Counted from the first letter of the stretch, positions 42,955 to 52,530 are shown. The stretch is DNA of 64,000 nucleotides from Tateyamaria omphalii (GCF_019802125.1 NZ_JAHVHT010000002.1:248001-312000), one strand, 5' to 3'. Made by a program: numbers and translations. Notes: generated by a model not told the origin, from the sequence alone.

Positions 42955-43614
42955 ATGAACTCTCCGCTTATCCAGTTGCTGGTGCTTGCAGGCATCGCTG
43001 TTTTCCTGATCTTGCGCTTGAAAAACGTGCTGGGGACACGCGAAGGGTTTGAACAACCGCCCGTGCCGAAGCAGGCGAGCGATAGACTGAACCGCCCTGA
43101 TCTGGAAGTGATCGAAGGTGGGCCTGATCTCGATATCACTGATCACGTGGATGAGGACAGCGACGCCGCCAAGGCGTTGGCCGAGATGAAGCGCGTTGAG
43201 CCATCATTTCACGTCGCCGAATTCCTGGGTGGTGCCCGCGGAGCCTATGAAATGATCGTGATGGGGTATGAGAACGGCAATCTGGCCGAAATTCAGCCTT
43301 TCCTGTCCGAAGAGATTTACGAGTCGTTCGTTGATGGTGTCGCGGCGCGTGAAGATCACGGACTGACGATCGAAGCGGAGTTTGTGGGCGTGCGCGAGCT
43401 CAAGCTGATGGACGCCACATTCGATCCTTCAACCAATGAGGGTGAGTTGACGATCCGCTTTGTCGCAGAACTGAAATCTGCTGTTCGCGATCAGGGCGGA
43501 GATATCGTAGAAGGTAGCCTGACTGAGGTGAAGCGGCAGAAAGACACATGGGCCTTCTCCCGAACGATGGGTGCGGACGACCCGAACTGGGTGCTTGTGT
43601 CAACCGACGCATAG
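42955..43614 (+). CDS. Tim44-domain membrane-associated protein (TimA-like)
   Basis: The 219-residue protein has one N-terminal membrane segment (about 4-20), a polar linker and a C-terminal Tim44/MBA1-like domain (about 80-219; FLGGARGAYEMIVMGYENGNL is the start). It is the alphaproteobacterial relative of mitochondrial Tim44, an import-motor component; the bacterial role is uncertain, with an inner-membrane scaffold likely. It shares 67 bp with the following mltA. Confidence 0.88.
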   Translation: MNSPLIQLLVLAGIAVFLILRLKNVLGTREGFEQPPVPKQASDRLNRPDLEVIEGGPDLDITDHVDEDSDAAKALAEMKRVEPSFHVAEFLGGARGAYEMIVMGYENGNLAEIQPFLSEEIYESFVDGVAAREDHGLTIEAEFVGVRELKLMDATFDPSTNEGELTIRFVAELKSAVRDQGGDIVEGSLTEVKRQKDTWAFSRTMGADDPNWVLVSTDA

Positions 43615-44645
43615 CCTGGTTTTGCGCATCGCTTTTCTGCGCCACCTTCTGGGTCATGGCTGCCGCGGCGTCTGATATCAAATATACGGTACTTGATTTT
43701 GCGTCCCTCGACGGTTGGGCGCAGGATGATCACGCTGCCGCGCTGACCACATTTCGGAACACCTGTCAGGATATGGATGATCCGGATTGGACATCCTTGT
43801 GTGCCTTGGCCGGTGACGTTCCTGATGCACGCGCGTTCTTCGAACTCTTCTTTCGTCCGGTTCTGATCGAGGACGGCCAACCGGCCCTTTTCACCGGTTA
43901 TTTCGAACCCGAACTGGAAGGCGCGCTGCGTCGCAGTGCGCGCTACCGGTATCCTGTCTACGCCATGCCGCCTGAAGCGCGCGCGATCCGACCCTGGCTG
44001 ACACGGCGCCAGATCTTGGAAGGGCCGTTCATGCAGGGCCGCGGTCTGGAGATCGCCTGGGTCGATGATCCGGTCGAATTGTTCTTTTTGCAAATACAGG
44101 GTTCTGGTCGGATCCGTTTACCGAACGGGCAGATGATCCGCGTTGGCTATAGCGGGTTCAATGGCCACGAGTATCGATCCGTTGGTGCTGAACTGGTGCG
44201 TCGCGGTACCTACGCCGCCCATCAGGTGAGCGCTCAGGTCATCCGGAACTATGTTCAGCGCAACCCAGTTGTTGGAAAAGAGTTGCTGTATCACAACCCG
44301 TCCTATGTGTTCTTCCGCGAAGTCAGTGAAGTGCCTGCCGAGCGTGGGCCGTTGGGAGCCATGAACAGGTCCATTACAACCTTGCGGTCCATCGCCGTCG
44401 ATCCGAAATTCGTGCCCCTTGGTGCGCCGGTTTGGATCGAAAAGGATGGGGCGGACCCATTGCGGCGTTTGATGATCGCGCAGGATACCGGATCGGCGAT
44501 CAAGGGCGCCCAGCGCGCCGATGTGTTTTATGGCACCGGCGATGATGCTGGTCGGGCCGCGGGTCGTTTGCGCGATCCCGGCAAGATGATGGTGCTGATG
44601 CCGATCCAGCGCGCCTACGCGCTCTTGCCCGAGGGTGCGATATGA
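43548..44645 (+). CDS. mltA: Membrane-bound lytic murein transglycosylase A
   Basis: The 365-residue protein has the MltA barrel and a C-terminal 3D domain with PLGAPVWIEK and AQDTGSAIKGAQRADVFYG, holding the catalytic Asp pair. It cleaves peptidoglycan glycan strands in the periplasm. The only usable start I find is the ATG at 43548, inside timA; the hydrophobic export signal is at residues 21-41 (RIAWFCASLFCATFWVMAAAA), leaving an unusually long n-region. No lipobox is seen, so it may be soluble despite the name. It overlaps the Smr gene by 4 bases. Confidence 0.92.
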   Translation: MGLLPNDGCGRPELGACVNRRIAWFCASLFCATFWVMAAAASDIKYTVLDFASLDGWAQDDHAAALTTFRNTCQDMDDPDWTSLCALAGDVPDARAFFELFFRPVLIEDGQPALFTGYFEPELEGALRRSARYRYPVYAMPPEARAIRPWLTRRQILEGPFMQGRGLEIAWVDDPVELFFLQIQGSGRIRLPNGQMIRVGYSGFNGHEYRSVGAELVRRGTYAAHQVSAQVIRNYVQRNPVVGKELLYHNPSYVFFREVSEVPAERGPLGAMNRSITTLRSIAVDPKFVPLGAPVWIEKDGADPLRRLMIAQDTGSAIKGAQRADVFYGTGDDAGRAAGRLRDPGKMMVLMPIQRAYALLPEGAI

Positions 44646-45232
44646 CACGTCGCAAGCTACGGCCGGAGGAAGAGGACCTTTGGCGCAGGGTGGCCGACAA
44701 GACGGAGCGCCTTCATCCTGAAAAGCCGTTCCATCCGGACAACTTTGTAACAACGCCGCCGCCCTCACCCCGATCCAGACCGACCTTTGAAGTGGCACCT
44801 GCTCGCCCGACATCGCGAGGTACCGGCACGAAAACATCCGTAAATCTGTCGCCGTCTATCGTGGATCAGGTTGCCGCGCAGCCCGTACAAATGGACCGCA
44901 AGGCATTCACGCAGATGAAACGCGGCAAGCTCAAGCCCGAGGGCAAGCTCGACCTGCACGGGATGACGATAGATCGGGCGCATCCCGCTTTGACCCGCTT
45001 CATCCTTTCGGCGCATGGACAGGGAAAACGCCTTGTTCTTGTTGTCACGGGCAAGGGTAAGCATCGCGACGATGATGGGCCTATCCCGGTCCGCTTTGGA
45101 GTGTTGCGACATCAAGTGCCGCAATGGCTGTCGACGCCGCCGCTGTCTTCTGTCGTTTTGCAGGTCAGTCAGGCCAATGTGCGGCACGGTGGCGGCGGTG
45201 CCTACTATGTGTATCTACGTCGCCAGCGATAA
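44642..45232 (+). CDS. Smr-domain protein
   Basis: The 196-residue protein has an N-terminal disordered part (about 1-85, rich in Pro/Arg/Thr) and a C-terminal Smr domain with the LDLHGMTIDRAH and VVTGKGKHRDDDG motifs. Smr domains are nucleases or nucleic-acid-binding modules related to the C-terminus of MutS2; recent work on E. coli SmrB shows cleavage of mRNA at collided ribosomes, but which role applies here is not clear. It is translationally coupled to mltA and overlaps the convergent MFS gene by 18 bases. Confidence 0.9.
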   Translation: MTRRKLRPEEEDLWRRVADKTERLHPEKPFHPDNFVTTPPPSPRSRPTFEVAPARPTSRGTGTKTSVNLSPSIVDQVAAQPVQMDRKAFTQMKRGKLKPEGKLDLHGMTIDRAHPALTRFILSAHGQGKRLVLVVTGKGKHRDDDGPIPVRFGVLRHQVPQWLSTPPLSSVVLQVSQANVRHGGGGAYYVYLRRQR

Positions 45233-46462
45233 GCTGCGTCGCGCGCGAGAAACACCGATCCACATGCTCAAGGATGCCCCGGCAAAGTAGACAGCGACCC
45301 CGATGTACTGGGTGTTCAACGCGACTCCGAAGTCGATCAGCACCCCAGTGATCAGTGGACCGATGGCCGATCCCAAGACCATAGCGGCAGCTGCCATCGC
45401 CTTGATCGAGCCGATGAAACGCGTGCCGTAGAACTCCGCCCAGAACGCATTGGGAAAGGTCGCATTGGCACCGCTGGTTATGGCGAAAAATACGAGACCC
45501 AAAGCAACCAGCGTGAGCTGATCGGCCCATGCAAAGCATAGAAAGGCTGCGATGATCGGTGTCTGATAGAACGGGATCAGCCGCGCTGTTCCGAAGCGGT
45601 CCAGTGCAAAGCCGGACAGAACCATCGCGCCGATGCCGACCGCCGTGTAAATCGGAAAGAGGGCTACCAGTGACAAATGGGACCAGCCGTTCACCTCTGC
45701 ATAGTGCGCTTGTTGAAAGAAAAACGCTGTGCCGAATGCAGAAAGACCCACCAAGGCGGGTACCATGAACCAAAATAACGGGTGGGTCAGAGCCTCACGC
45801 CTTGTCCAGTGCCGCCCGCTCATGCCGGTGCTTTGATCTTGCGTTGCCATGGACTGTGGCGTGCGTTCTTCGCGCAACAAGCGCCCCAGGGCGGGCACAC
45901 CGGCCAAAGCGATACCCGCCGCAATCACCCATAGAAGACGCCAGTCCAGAACAGTCATCATTGAAACGAACACCATGGGCAAAATCGCCTCTCCAAGCGA
46001 GAAGCCCAAGGTAGCGATTGCCAATGCGCGCCCGCGCGTCGCCACGAACCATCGGGCCATGGCGACGATGGCGATGTGACTGGTCATACCCTGCCCCATG
46101 AGCCGAAGTGCGAAGATCACGAGGGGCAGCAGAACTGCATACGGATTGACGGCCATCGCCAGACAAGAGAGCGCGAGCAAAGTCAGCACGCCCATGCCCA
46201 AAGACCGCGCTCGAAACTGATCTGTCAGACCGCCCGCCCACAGCATGACGACTGCGGATACAGTCGTGCCGAGCGCATATATCGCACCCCAACTCCCGTG
46301 GGTGAGCCCGAACTCATCCTGTATTTGACCGGCAAAGATCGAGATAAAGAAGGTTTGTCCGAAAGAGGACAAGAGCGTCAGCAGCGCCCCTGCCGCAAGC
46401 CATTGGCGGTTTGTGCTCAGAAACGAACCGAGGGGTTCGGCCCGGCTCGGCCCGCTTGTCAC
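45215..46462 (-). CDS. MFS transporter, substrate unknown
   Basis: The 415-residue protein has 12 predicted membrane segments in two halves, with the conserved loop motif GLTDQFRARSLG between helices 2 and 3. It resembles the broad oxalate/formate-antiporter-like and NarK-like MFS group; the substrate cannot be deduced. Its start overlaps the hydrolase stop by 4 bases, so they form a two-gene operon inserted between smr and hslU. Confidence 0.85.
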   Translation of the reverse strand: MTSGPSRAEPLGSFLSTNRQWLAAGALLTLLSSFGQTFFISIFAGQIQDEFGLTHGSWGAIYALGTTVSAVVMLWAGGLTDQFRARSLGMGVLTLLALSCLAMAVNPYAVLLPLVIFALRLMGQGMTSHIAIVAMARWFVATRGRALAIATLGFSLGEAILPMVFVSMMTVLDWRLLWVIAAGIALAGVPALGRLLREERTPQSMATQDQSTGMSGRHWTRREALTHPLFWFMVPALVGLSAFGTAFFFQQAHYAEVNGWSHLSLVALFPIYTAVGIGAMVLSGFALDRFGTARLIPFYQTPIIAAFLCFAWADQLTLVALGLVFFAITSGANATFPNAFWAEFYGTRFIGSIKAMAAAAMVLGSAIGPLITGVLIDFGVALNTQYIGVAVYFAGASLSMWIGVSRARRSLSLAT

Positions 46463-47559
46463 CGGGATTCACCGGGAATGATGGTGTTGTCTGTCACGCG
46501 GACTGGTGCGCGGATACGGCGTGCGCCGGGGATCGTCAAAACGGTGCCAGGTCGCCCGCGCAAAAACTCGCGGTCCAGATCGGAGGATCGGCGCAGCAGT
46601 TGGATCAACGCGGGCGAGCCGCCCGCAACAAAGTGGTTGCCGGATTTCCGGTCCGTGAATGCCGTGACATCCACAACCGTGATCGGCAAATCGGCAACGG
46701 AGTCGGCGTTTTCGATGTTCCCAAGCTGCGACCGTTCCCCGCGCAGGCGTGACGACACGCGCAAGATGGCGTCCTTGCGCGACACCATCACGACAAATGG
46801 ATCGGGTGCCGTTTGGATGCGTGAAAACTGGCTGCGGAACACATCGACATTGATGTCCGGTGACAAGAGGATCACGGCATTGATGTTGCGACCTGTCCAC
46901 CCCGGTTCCGCTATTTCAAGTTGGCGCAGTGTTTCCATCACCAACGCGCTGCCCATCGAATGTGCGACGAGAACGATGTCCGGCTGCCCGGCAGAACGGA
47001 TCAGCCGAAGCAGGTCCGCCAATCCATCACGCGCGAAAAGTGCGCTGTCGCGGTCGTATTCGTATCCCAAAGGGTTGCCCCGGCTCGGCCAGGAATAGGC
47101 GACGTGTGTGCCGGGGATTTCGAGGTCGTCTACCAGCTGGGCCAAGCGAAAGGCGGAGTCGCTGAAGCTGTTGTTGAACCCGTGGACAAACAGCGTCACC
47201 TCACGTTGCCCGGCGGGTTGGGAGCGTATGTCAGCCTCAAGGGCAGCGCGAAAGCTCTGGTCCGATGGGTAGCGATCAAGGCCGGCAATGACAAAGTCGC
47301 GGTCCAGCTTCGGGCGTTCTTGCCCATCGGATACCGTTCCAAGCGCGCGCCCGGGTGGCAGGGAGACAGTCGCCTGCAACAGGTTCAGCGACGTCGATCG
47401 CCCGATCCCATACTCACCCGCATCATTGACTCCGCGCGTCGTGCCGATGAAGACATCGCGATTTGTGCCAATGTCCAGGGCGGCCGGAATGACCGGCGCT
47501 GCCGTTCGGTCGCTACAGGACGCAAGCGCAAGGATAAGAACCAACAGTAAAGCGCGCAT
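46459..47559 (-). CDS. Alpha/beta hydrolase lipoprotein (DUF900 family)
   Basis: Started at the ATG at 47559, the 366-residue protein has a lipoprotein signal peptide with lipobox LASC (Cys15). The domain is an alpha/beta hydrolase of the DUF900 type with VTLFVHGFNNSFSD and the nucleophile elbow VAHSMGSALVME. It is likely an envelope-anchored esterase or lipase; substrate unknown. An N-terminal extension from 47580 is not needed. It is translated with the MFS carrier. Confidence 0.83.
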   Translation of the reverse strand: MRALLLVLILALASCSDRTAAPVIPAALDIGTNRDVFIGTTRGVNDAGEYGIGRSTSLNLLQATVSLPPGRALGTVSDGQERPKLDRDFVIAGLDRYPSDQSFRAALEADIRSQPAGQREVTLFVHGFNNSFSDSAFRLAQLVDDLEIPGTHVAYSWPSRGNPLGYEYDRDSALFARDGLADLLRLIRSAGQPDIVLVAHSMGSALVMETLRQLEIAEPGWTGRNINAVILLSPDINVDVFRSQFSRIQTAPDPFVVMVSRKDAILRVSSRLRGERSQLGNIENADSVADLPITVVDVTAFTDRKSGNHFVAGGSPALIQLLRRSSDLDREFLRGRPGTVLTIPGARRIRAPVRVTDNTIIPGESR

Positions 47560-47613
47560 TGCAAACCCTTGCCCATTCAATGACCCGGATGTACCCGAGC
47601 GTCGGGCGTACGG

Positions 47614-48921
47614 CTAGAGCACGTAGCGGCTCACATCTGTTGATCGCGCAAGTTCGCCGAGATGGGTTTCGACAAAACCCGCATCAACGGTGATGCTCTC
47701 CCCCGCGCGATCCGGCGCTGTGAATGACAATTCTTCGAACACACGCTCCATCACCGTGTAAAGCCGCCGTGCGCCGATGTTCTCGACACTCTTGTTCACG
47801 TCGGCAGCGATGCGGGCAAGGGCACGAATACCCTCTGGTTCAAAGGTCACAGTGACCTCTTCGGTTTTCATCAGCGCCGTATACTGAAGGGTCAGCGCAT
47901 TGTCCGTTTCCTCGAGGATGCGGACAAAATCATCTTCGGTCAGGTCCCGCAGCTCGACCCGGATGGGCAAGCGCCCCTGCAATTCCGGCAGCAGGTCGGA
48001 CGGTTTGGCAATGTGAAAAGCGCCAGACGCGATGAACAGGATATGGTCCGTCTTGACCGGCCCGTGCTTGGTGCTGACGGTCGTTCCCTCGATCAGGGGC
48101 AGCAGGTCGCGTTGCACACCTTCGCGACTGACATCGGCGCCGCGCGCGTCAGAGCGGGCGCACACCTTGTCGATCTCGTCCAGAAAGACGATCCCGTTCT
48201 CCTGTACCGCCTCCAAAGCTGTCTTCGTCACGGTTTCGTCGTCCAGCAGCTTGTCGGCTTCTTCCCCGATCAGAACTTCGTAGCTTTGCGCGACGGTCAG
48301 CTTCTTGCGCACGGTGCGTCCGCCCAGCGCTTTGCCAAAGATATCGCCAAGGTTCATCATGCCCATTCCGCCGCCCGGTTGGCCGGGGATGTCCATGGTC
48401 GGGAACGGATTGCTCGTATCGGCCACTTCTAGCTCGATCATCGTGTCATCCAGTTCGCCGGCTTTCAGCTTCTTGCGAAACATCTCGCGCGTGCCGTCCC
48501 GTGCATCTGTCCCGGCAATGGCCTCGATCACCCGGTCTTCTGCTGCCTTGTGGGCGTTGGCCTTCACGTCCTCACGCATATGGTCTCGGGTTTGCGCGAT
48601 GGCGGCATCGACCAGATCGCGAATGATCTGTTCCACATCGCGGCCGACGTAACCCACCTCGGTAAACTTCGTTGCCTCGACCTTGAGGAACGGAGCGCGT
48701 GCCAGCTTTGCCAGGCGACGGCTGATTTCTGTTTTGCCCACGCCGGTGGGTCCGATCATCAGGATGTTCTTGGGGTACACCTCGTCTCGCAGGTCGTCAC
48801 CCAATTGCTTGCGGCGCCAACGATTGCGCAGTGCCACGGCAACGGCACGCTTGGCATCCTTTTGTCCAATGATGAAACGATCAAGTTCCGAGACGATTTC
48901 GCGGGGGGTAAGGTCAGTCAC
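47614..48921 (-). CDS. hslU: ATPase subunit HslU of the HslUV protease
   Basis: The 435-residue protein begins [17 protein letters not shown], has Walker [10 protein letters not shown], the pore loop GYVGRD, the VFLDEIDKV Walker B and the C-terminal YVL tail that docks on HslV. It unfolds substrates for HslV. The start is GTG at 48921 without a good ribosome site. hslV lies 1.65 kb upstream, separated by two unrelated genes, whereas the pair is adjacent in most bacteria. Confidence 0.96.
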   Translation of the reverse strand: MTDLTPREIVSELDRFIIGQKDAKRAVAVALRNRWRRKQLGDDLRDEVYPKNILMIGPTGVGKTEISRRLAKLARAPFLKVEATKFTEVGYVGRDVEQIIRDLVDAAIAQTRDHMREDVKANAHKAAEDRVIEAIAGTDARDGTREMFRKKLKAGELDDTMIELEVADTSNPFPTMDIPGQPGGGMGMMNLGDIFGKALGGRTVRKKLTVAQSYEVLIGEEADKLLDDETVTKTALEAVQENGIVFLDEIDKVCARSDARGADVSREGVQRDLLPLIEGTTVSTKHGPVKTDHILFIASGAFHIAKPSDLLPELQGRLPIRVELRDLTEDDFVRILEETDNALTLQYTALMKTEEVTVTFEPEGIRALARIAADVNKSVENIGARRLYTVMERVFEELSFTAPDRAGESITVDAGFVETHLGELARSTDVSRYVL

Positions 48922-49090
48922 AAGCGGCCCGTTTGTTACAAATGTCCCGCCTTACCTATGCGAAATCAGCCGAAACGCAACGATGCGCGCGCATTTCGTT
49001 GTCATTGCATCACGTGCGCGAGAGGTTGGGTTATTCTGTCGCGACGGTAGCGTAGGTTGGGCGTATGACACGCATTGCCGGAGATACCTT

Positions 49091-49483
49091 ATGACCAACC
49101 GCCGTTCCTTTTTGATTGGATCCACTGCACTTCTTGCCACGATCGCCGCACCAAGCCTCAGCTTTGCGGGGGGCCATGGGCGCATTGGCGAATTCACGGG
49201 CAAAAGCAAGCATGTGACCAAGGGCCGTGCCGAAGTTGTCACGAAAAACGGCAAAAGCCAGGTGATCCTGCTGGATGATTTCTGGTTCGATGGCGCGCCA
49301 GACCCCAAGGTCGCGTTTGGTCGCAACGGTTATGACAAGAACACTTTGATGGGCAAGCTCAAGGCCAATACGGGCAAGCAAACCTTTGACGTGCCCGCCG
49401 GTGTCGATGCTGCGACCTATAACGAGGTCTGGATCTGGTGTGAGAAATTCAATGTTCCGCTGGGCGTGGCCAAGCTGAACTGA
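49091..49483 (+). CDS. DM13-domain exported protein
   Basis: The 130-residue protein starts at the ATG at 49091; a long upstream extension is antisense to hslU and rejected. It has a twin-arginine-like signal peptide (NRRSFLIG, cleavage near SFAGG) and a DM13 domain with DDFWFDGAPDPKVAFG and the terminal VWIWCEKFNVPLGVA, whose single Cys117 is conserved in DM13 and has been proposed to act in electron transfer or as a metal ligand. It lies alone on the plus strand between hslU and the aldo/keto reductase and is followed by a terminator. Confidence 0.82.
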   Translation: MTNRRSFLIGSTALLATIAAPSLSFAGGHGRIGEFTGKSKHVTKGRAEVVTKNGKSQVILLDDFWFDGAPDPKVAFGRNGYDKNTLMGKLKANTGKQTFDVPAGVDAATYNEVWIWCEKFNVPLGVAKLN

Positions 49484-49504
49484 TCGACAGCTCCGAGAAT
49501 TGAA

Positions 49505-49531
49505 AAGGCCGCTGAATATGTCAGCGGCCTT
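49505..49531. terminator. Bidirectional terminator between the DM13 gene and aldo/keto reductase gene
   Basis: AAGGCCGCTGA (49505-49515) and TCAGCGGCCTT (49521-49531) form a perfect 11-bp stem with a 5-base loop. The right side ends in CCTTATG, with only a weak T-run; the left has AAAA for the opposite direction. Confidence 0.8.
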
Positions 49532-49537
49532 ATGTGT

Positions 49538-50575
49538 TCAGGACAGGATTTTGCTGTTCAGCTCATCTGTCATCATCGTATCGAACCAATGCGGGTAACG
49601 TTTGGCAGGTGGCGCGATGTCCGACAGTGTTGTCAGTTCATCCGGTGTCAGGCTTAAACCCGGCGCGGTGAGGGCGGCATCCATATGGCTCATCTTTGAT
49701 GCGCCGAAGATCACGCTATGACCGCGATCCTGTGCCAAAATCCATGCCAAGGCGATCGTCGCGGGGTGCGCATCATGCGCTTTGGCGATCTCGCCTAGCG
49801 TTTCGACCATCTTGCGCGCTGTGCCGGTGTCGATGCCCAGAAAATCGCCGCCTTCACTCAGCCGCCCTTCACCTTCGTCAAGCTTGTCCGGGTCGTATTT
49901 GCCCGACAACAAACCACCGGCCAGAGGTGACCAGGCCATCAGCCCGCCGCCCATTTCGGTCATCATGGGCAGCACATCCTGTTCGATGTCGCGTGCAACG
50001 AGGTTGTAGAGATACTGACCGGCAACAAACGGGGTCATGCGATGATCGCGTTGATATTGCACGGCGCGCGCAACCTGCCAGGCGTTCCAATTTGAAACAC
50101 CGATGTAACGCACTTTGCCATGTTCAACTGCCGTTTGAAGTGCAGCGAGCGTTTCCTCCATTGGTGTCGTAAAATCGGTTTTATGCAGCACCAGCAGGTC
50201 GATGTGGTCCATGCCCATTCGGTCCAAGCTGCCGTCGATCTGCTTGAGAACATGCGTGCGGCTCAGGCCCGCATCGCCGATCTGGTCCGACTGACGGAAC
50301 CCAAGTTTAGTACAAATCACCGCTTCGTTCCGGCGTTTGCCCAGCGCTTTGCCTAGGATGACTTCGGACTCGCCATTGGAGTAGCCGTCGGCCGTGTCAA
50401 AGAAGTTCACACCTGCGTCCAGTGCATGATGCACCATTTCCGTCGCTGCCTTCTGGCCAACCTTTGCCACACCGGGAATCCACTCGGAGCCCGCATTGAA
50501 GGTCATCGTACCAAAGCACATGCGGCTGACGATCAGACCGCTGTTGCCCATGCGGGTATAGGTCATGTCGGTCAT
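49538..50575 (-). CDS. Aldo/keto reductase
   Basis: The 345-residue protein has the AKR tetrad Asp60 (FFDTADGY), Tyr65, Lys90 (AVICTKLGF) and His131 (LLVLHKTD), so it should be an NADPH-dependent oxidoreductase in the cytoplasm. It resembles the YajO/Gcy1-like AKR branch; the substrate is unknown. Its ATG overlaps the hslV stop (ATGA), so it is co-translated with the protease subunit and sits where hslU would be expected. Confidence 0.88.
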   Translation of the reverse strand: MTDMTYTRMGNSGLIVSRMCFGTMTFNAGSEWIPGVAKVGQKAATEMVHHALDAGVNFFDTADGYSNGESEVILGKALGKRRNEAVICTKLGFRQSDQIGDAGLSRTHVLKQIDGSLDRMGMDHIDLLVLHKTDFTTPMEETLAALQTAVEHGKVRYIGVSNWNAWQVARAVQYQRDHRMTPFVAGQYLYNLVARDIEQDVLPMMTEMGGGLMAWSPLAGGLLSGKYDPDKLDEGEGRLSEGGDFLGIDTGTARKMVETLGEIAKAHDAHPATIALAWILAQDRGHSVIFGASKMSHMDAALTAPGLSLTPDELTTLSDIAPPAKRYPHWFDTMMTDELNSKILS

Positions 50576-51129
50576 TTGCTGATCTTCTCCACCGTCAGAT
50601 TGCCGTTCGTGTAAACGCAAATGTCGGCGGCGATCTGCATGGCGTCGCGCGCAACACCTTCGGCATCCCGGTCGCTGTCCATCATCCCGCGTGCAGCGGC
50701 CAAGGCATAGTTGCCGCCCGATCCGATCGCCGTCACATCATGCTCCGGCTCCAGCACATCACCCGCACCGGTGATGACAAACATGTCCGCGCCATCGGAC
50801 ACGATCAACATGGCTTCGAGCTTTTGCAGGTACTTGTCGGTGCGCCAGTCCTTGGCCAATTCCACACTGGCGCGGGCCAGTTGGCCGGGTGTGGCCTCCA
50901 GCTTCGCTTCCAACCGCTCAAGCAGCGTAAAGGCGTCGGCCGTGGACCCGGCAAACCCGGCAACAACGTCATACCCTCCCGGGCTGAGCCGCCGTACCTT
51001 GCGTGCGGTGCCCTTGATCACGGTTTGACCCAGCGATACCTGGCCATCCCCGGCAATCACGACCTCGCCGCCCTTTTTCACACCAATGATCGTGGTCCCG
51101 TGCCAACCGGGAAAGTCTGAGCTGGCCAT
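50572..51129 (-). CDS. hslV: Peptidase subunit HslV of the HslUV protease
   Basis: The ATG at 51129 behind AGGAGAG gives 185 residues. The catalytic N-terminal threonine is inside [14 protein letters not shown]: the short propeptide (about 11 residues, [11 protein letters not shown]) is removed to expose Thr12, as in other alphaproteobacteria. The [11 protein letters not shown] and [12 protein letters not shown] motifs are standard. It forms the double-hexamer proteolytic core for HslU. It is co-transcribed with the aldo/keto reductase rather than directly with hslU. Confidence 0.96.
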   Translation of the reverse strand: MASSDFPGWHGTTIIGVKKGGEVVIAGDGQVSLGQTVIKGTARKVRRLSPGGYDVVAGFAGSTADAFTLLERLEAKLEATPGQLARASVELAKDWRTDKYLQKLEAMLIVSDGADMFVITGAGDVLEPEHDVTAIGSGGNYALAAARGMMDSDRDAEGVARDAMQIAADICVYTNGNLTVEKISK

Positions 51130-51226
51130 GCGGCTCTCCTTCTTCAATTGCCCGATATATGGCTGTCAGGTGATAGACGGGCAAGGGCAGGTTGTCGGCA
51201 TTGGTGGTGCTGAATAAGGTGCCGTC

Positions 51227-52138
51227 ATGCCGCAGCCCAAACGTGTACGTTTCTATCTGGAGCCCGATACCCGGCGGCAAGCGCGCGAGGGCAAGCACAA
51301 TTTCATCCGCCGGATCGAGAATGTCCTGAGCGCGTCGGGCTTTTCCATCTCGTATCACGCCAACAGCTTGCGTGAGCAATTCAAGGCCGTGTCCCGGCGC
51401 GGCTACTCTCTGTCGCAGATGACGCCGCCGCCAAATCGCCGTGGTCTGACATTCCGCCGGGTCTATCACTTTCCATTCTGGCAGATACAGCCAAGCGAAA
51501 AGCGCTGGGACTGGGATGTGGCCCATGCGACCTTTTGCGAGGCCGATGTCCCCCAAGATGAAGCGCGTCGTTTCTTTGAATTCTGGCAACGCCGGATTGC
51601 GGGATCGTTGCTGGATGATATTGCAGACGACGGTTTCATCTACGTTCCTCTGCAGGGCAGACTGTTGAGCCATCGTTCGTTCCAGAGCTGCACGCCGCTG
51701 GACATGATTGCACGTACCCGTGCCGCCTGCCCCGACCGCAAAATCGTTGCGACACTGCACCCCAAGGAAAGCTATGCCCAGTCGGAACTGACCGCATTGG
51801 AACGCATGATGGACACCGACACACATCTTACCGTCCAAACCGGGGGCCGAGATGTGCTGTTACCCCGCTGCGCGTTCGTCGTGACCATGAACTCGAGCAT
51901 TGCCTTTGATGCGATGTTCTTTGGCAAGCCCGCGATACTCTTCGGCAAGGCGGACTTTCACCATCTCATGCTGGATGGGCAAGACGCACAGGCATTTCGC
52001 GACGTGCACACGCATCGCCCCAACTATGCTTCATATGTCTGGTGGGTGTGGCAGCACATGGCGATCAACGCGGGCCATGGCAGTGCCGAAGCCAAGATTG
52101 CAGCCAAACTGAAAGCTGCCGGTTGGCCGATAGAGTAA
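51227..52138 (+). CDS. Uncharacterised protein with capsule-biosynthesis-like C-terminal motif
   Basis: The ATG at 51227 behind AAGGTG gives 303 residues. There is no signal peptide or membrane segment. The N-terminal half is basic and aromatic (RFYLEPDTRRQAREG, YHFPFWQIQPSEKRWDW). In the C-terminal half, ATLHPKESY and VVTMNSSIAFDAMFFGKPAILFG recall the KpsC/KpsS (Kdo glycosyltransferase) signature in which a Ser-rich loop binds the nucleotide sugar, so a GT-B-like transferase of cell-surface sugars is possible. I do not recognise the family with confidence. It is alone, divergent from hslV and separated from trxA by a terminator. Confidence 0.7.
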   Translation: MPQPKRVRFYLEPDTRRQAREGKHNFIRRIENVLSASGFSISYHANSLREQFKAVSRRGYSLSQMTPPPNRRGLTFRRVYHFPFWQIQPSEKRWDWDVAHATFCEADVPQDEARRFFEFWQRRIAGSLLDDIADDGFIYVPLQGRLLSHRSFQSCTPLDMIARTRAACPDRKIVATLHPKESYAQSELTALERMMDTDTHLTVQTGGRDVLLPRCAFVVTMNSSIAFDAMFFGKPAILFGKADFHHLMLDGQDAQAFRDVHTHRPNYASYVWWVWQHMAINAGHGSAEAKIAAKLKAAGWPIE

Positions 52139-52164
52139 GGGCACCCGCTGTGCAGGTGCCCTTT
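52137..52164. terminator. Bidirectional terminator between the 303-residue gene and trxA
   Basis: AAGGGCACC (52137-52145) and GGTGCCCTT (52155-52163) form a perfect 9-bp stem around a 9-base loop, followed by T. It begins inside the stop codon of the 303-residue gene (TAA) and is 9 bp from the trxA stop. Confidence 0.85.
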
Positions 52165-52171
52165 GAAATGC

Positions 52172-52492
52172 TTAGATGCTTTCTTCGATCCAGCTTTGCA
52201 GTGCCGCCTTCGGAGCCGCACCTGCGCGGTTCGAGATCACTTCGCCGTTCTTGAAGATGAACAGCGCCGGGATGCCACGCACGCCCATTTGCGCGGGCGA
52301 GTTCGGGTTTTCATCCACATTGACCTTGGCGATCTTCACTTTGCCTTCCATCTCGGACGACAGCTCTTCCAGAGCGGGGCCAATCTGCTTGCACGGGCCG
52401 CACCATTCGGCCCAGAAGTCCACCACGACGGGGACATCGGAATTTTTGACTTCGGCGTCGAAAGTCGCGTCGGTGACTGCCACGGTTGCCAT
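52172..52492 (-). CDS. trxA: Thioredoxin
   Basis: The 106-residue protein is a standard thioredoxin 1 with the active site WCGPC (Cys31, Cys34), the buried Asp in VVVDFWAEW and the cis-Pro in GIPALFIF. It reduces cytoplasmic disulfides with thioredoxin reductase. It follows addA by 38 bp in the leftward series tsaE-amgK-murU-addB-addA-trxA, and may be read with it or from its own promoter. Confidence 0.97.
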   Translation of the reverse strand: MATVAVTDATFDAEVKNSDVPVVVDFWAEWCGPCKQIGPALEELSSEMEGKVKIAKVNVDENPNSPAQMGVRGIPALFIFKNGEVISNRAGAAPKAALQSWIEESI

Positions 52493-52530
52493 GTGAGTTC
52501 TCCTGCCAGGCTCAAGCGTAGGGCAGCAAC

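Noticed and set aside
48683-49090. N-terminal extension of the DM13 protein
   Set aside because: It would run antisense through hslU; the ATG at 49091 starts a proper signal peptide.
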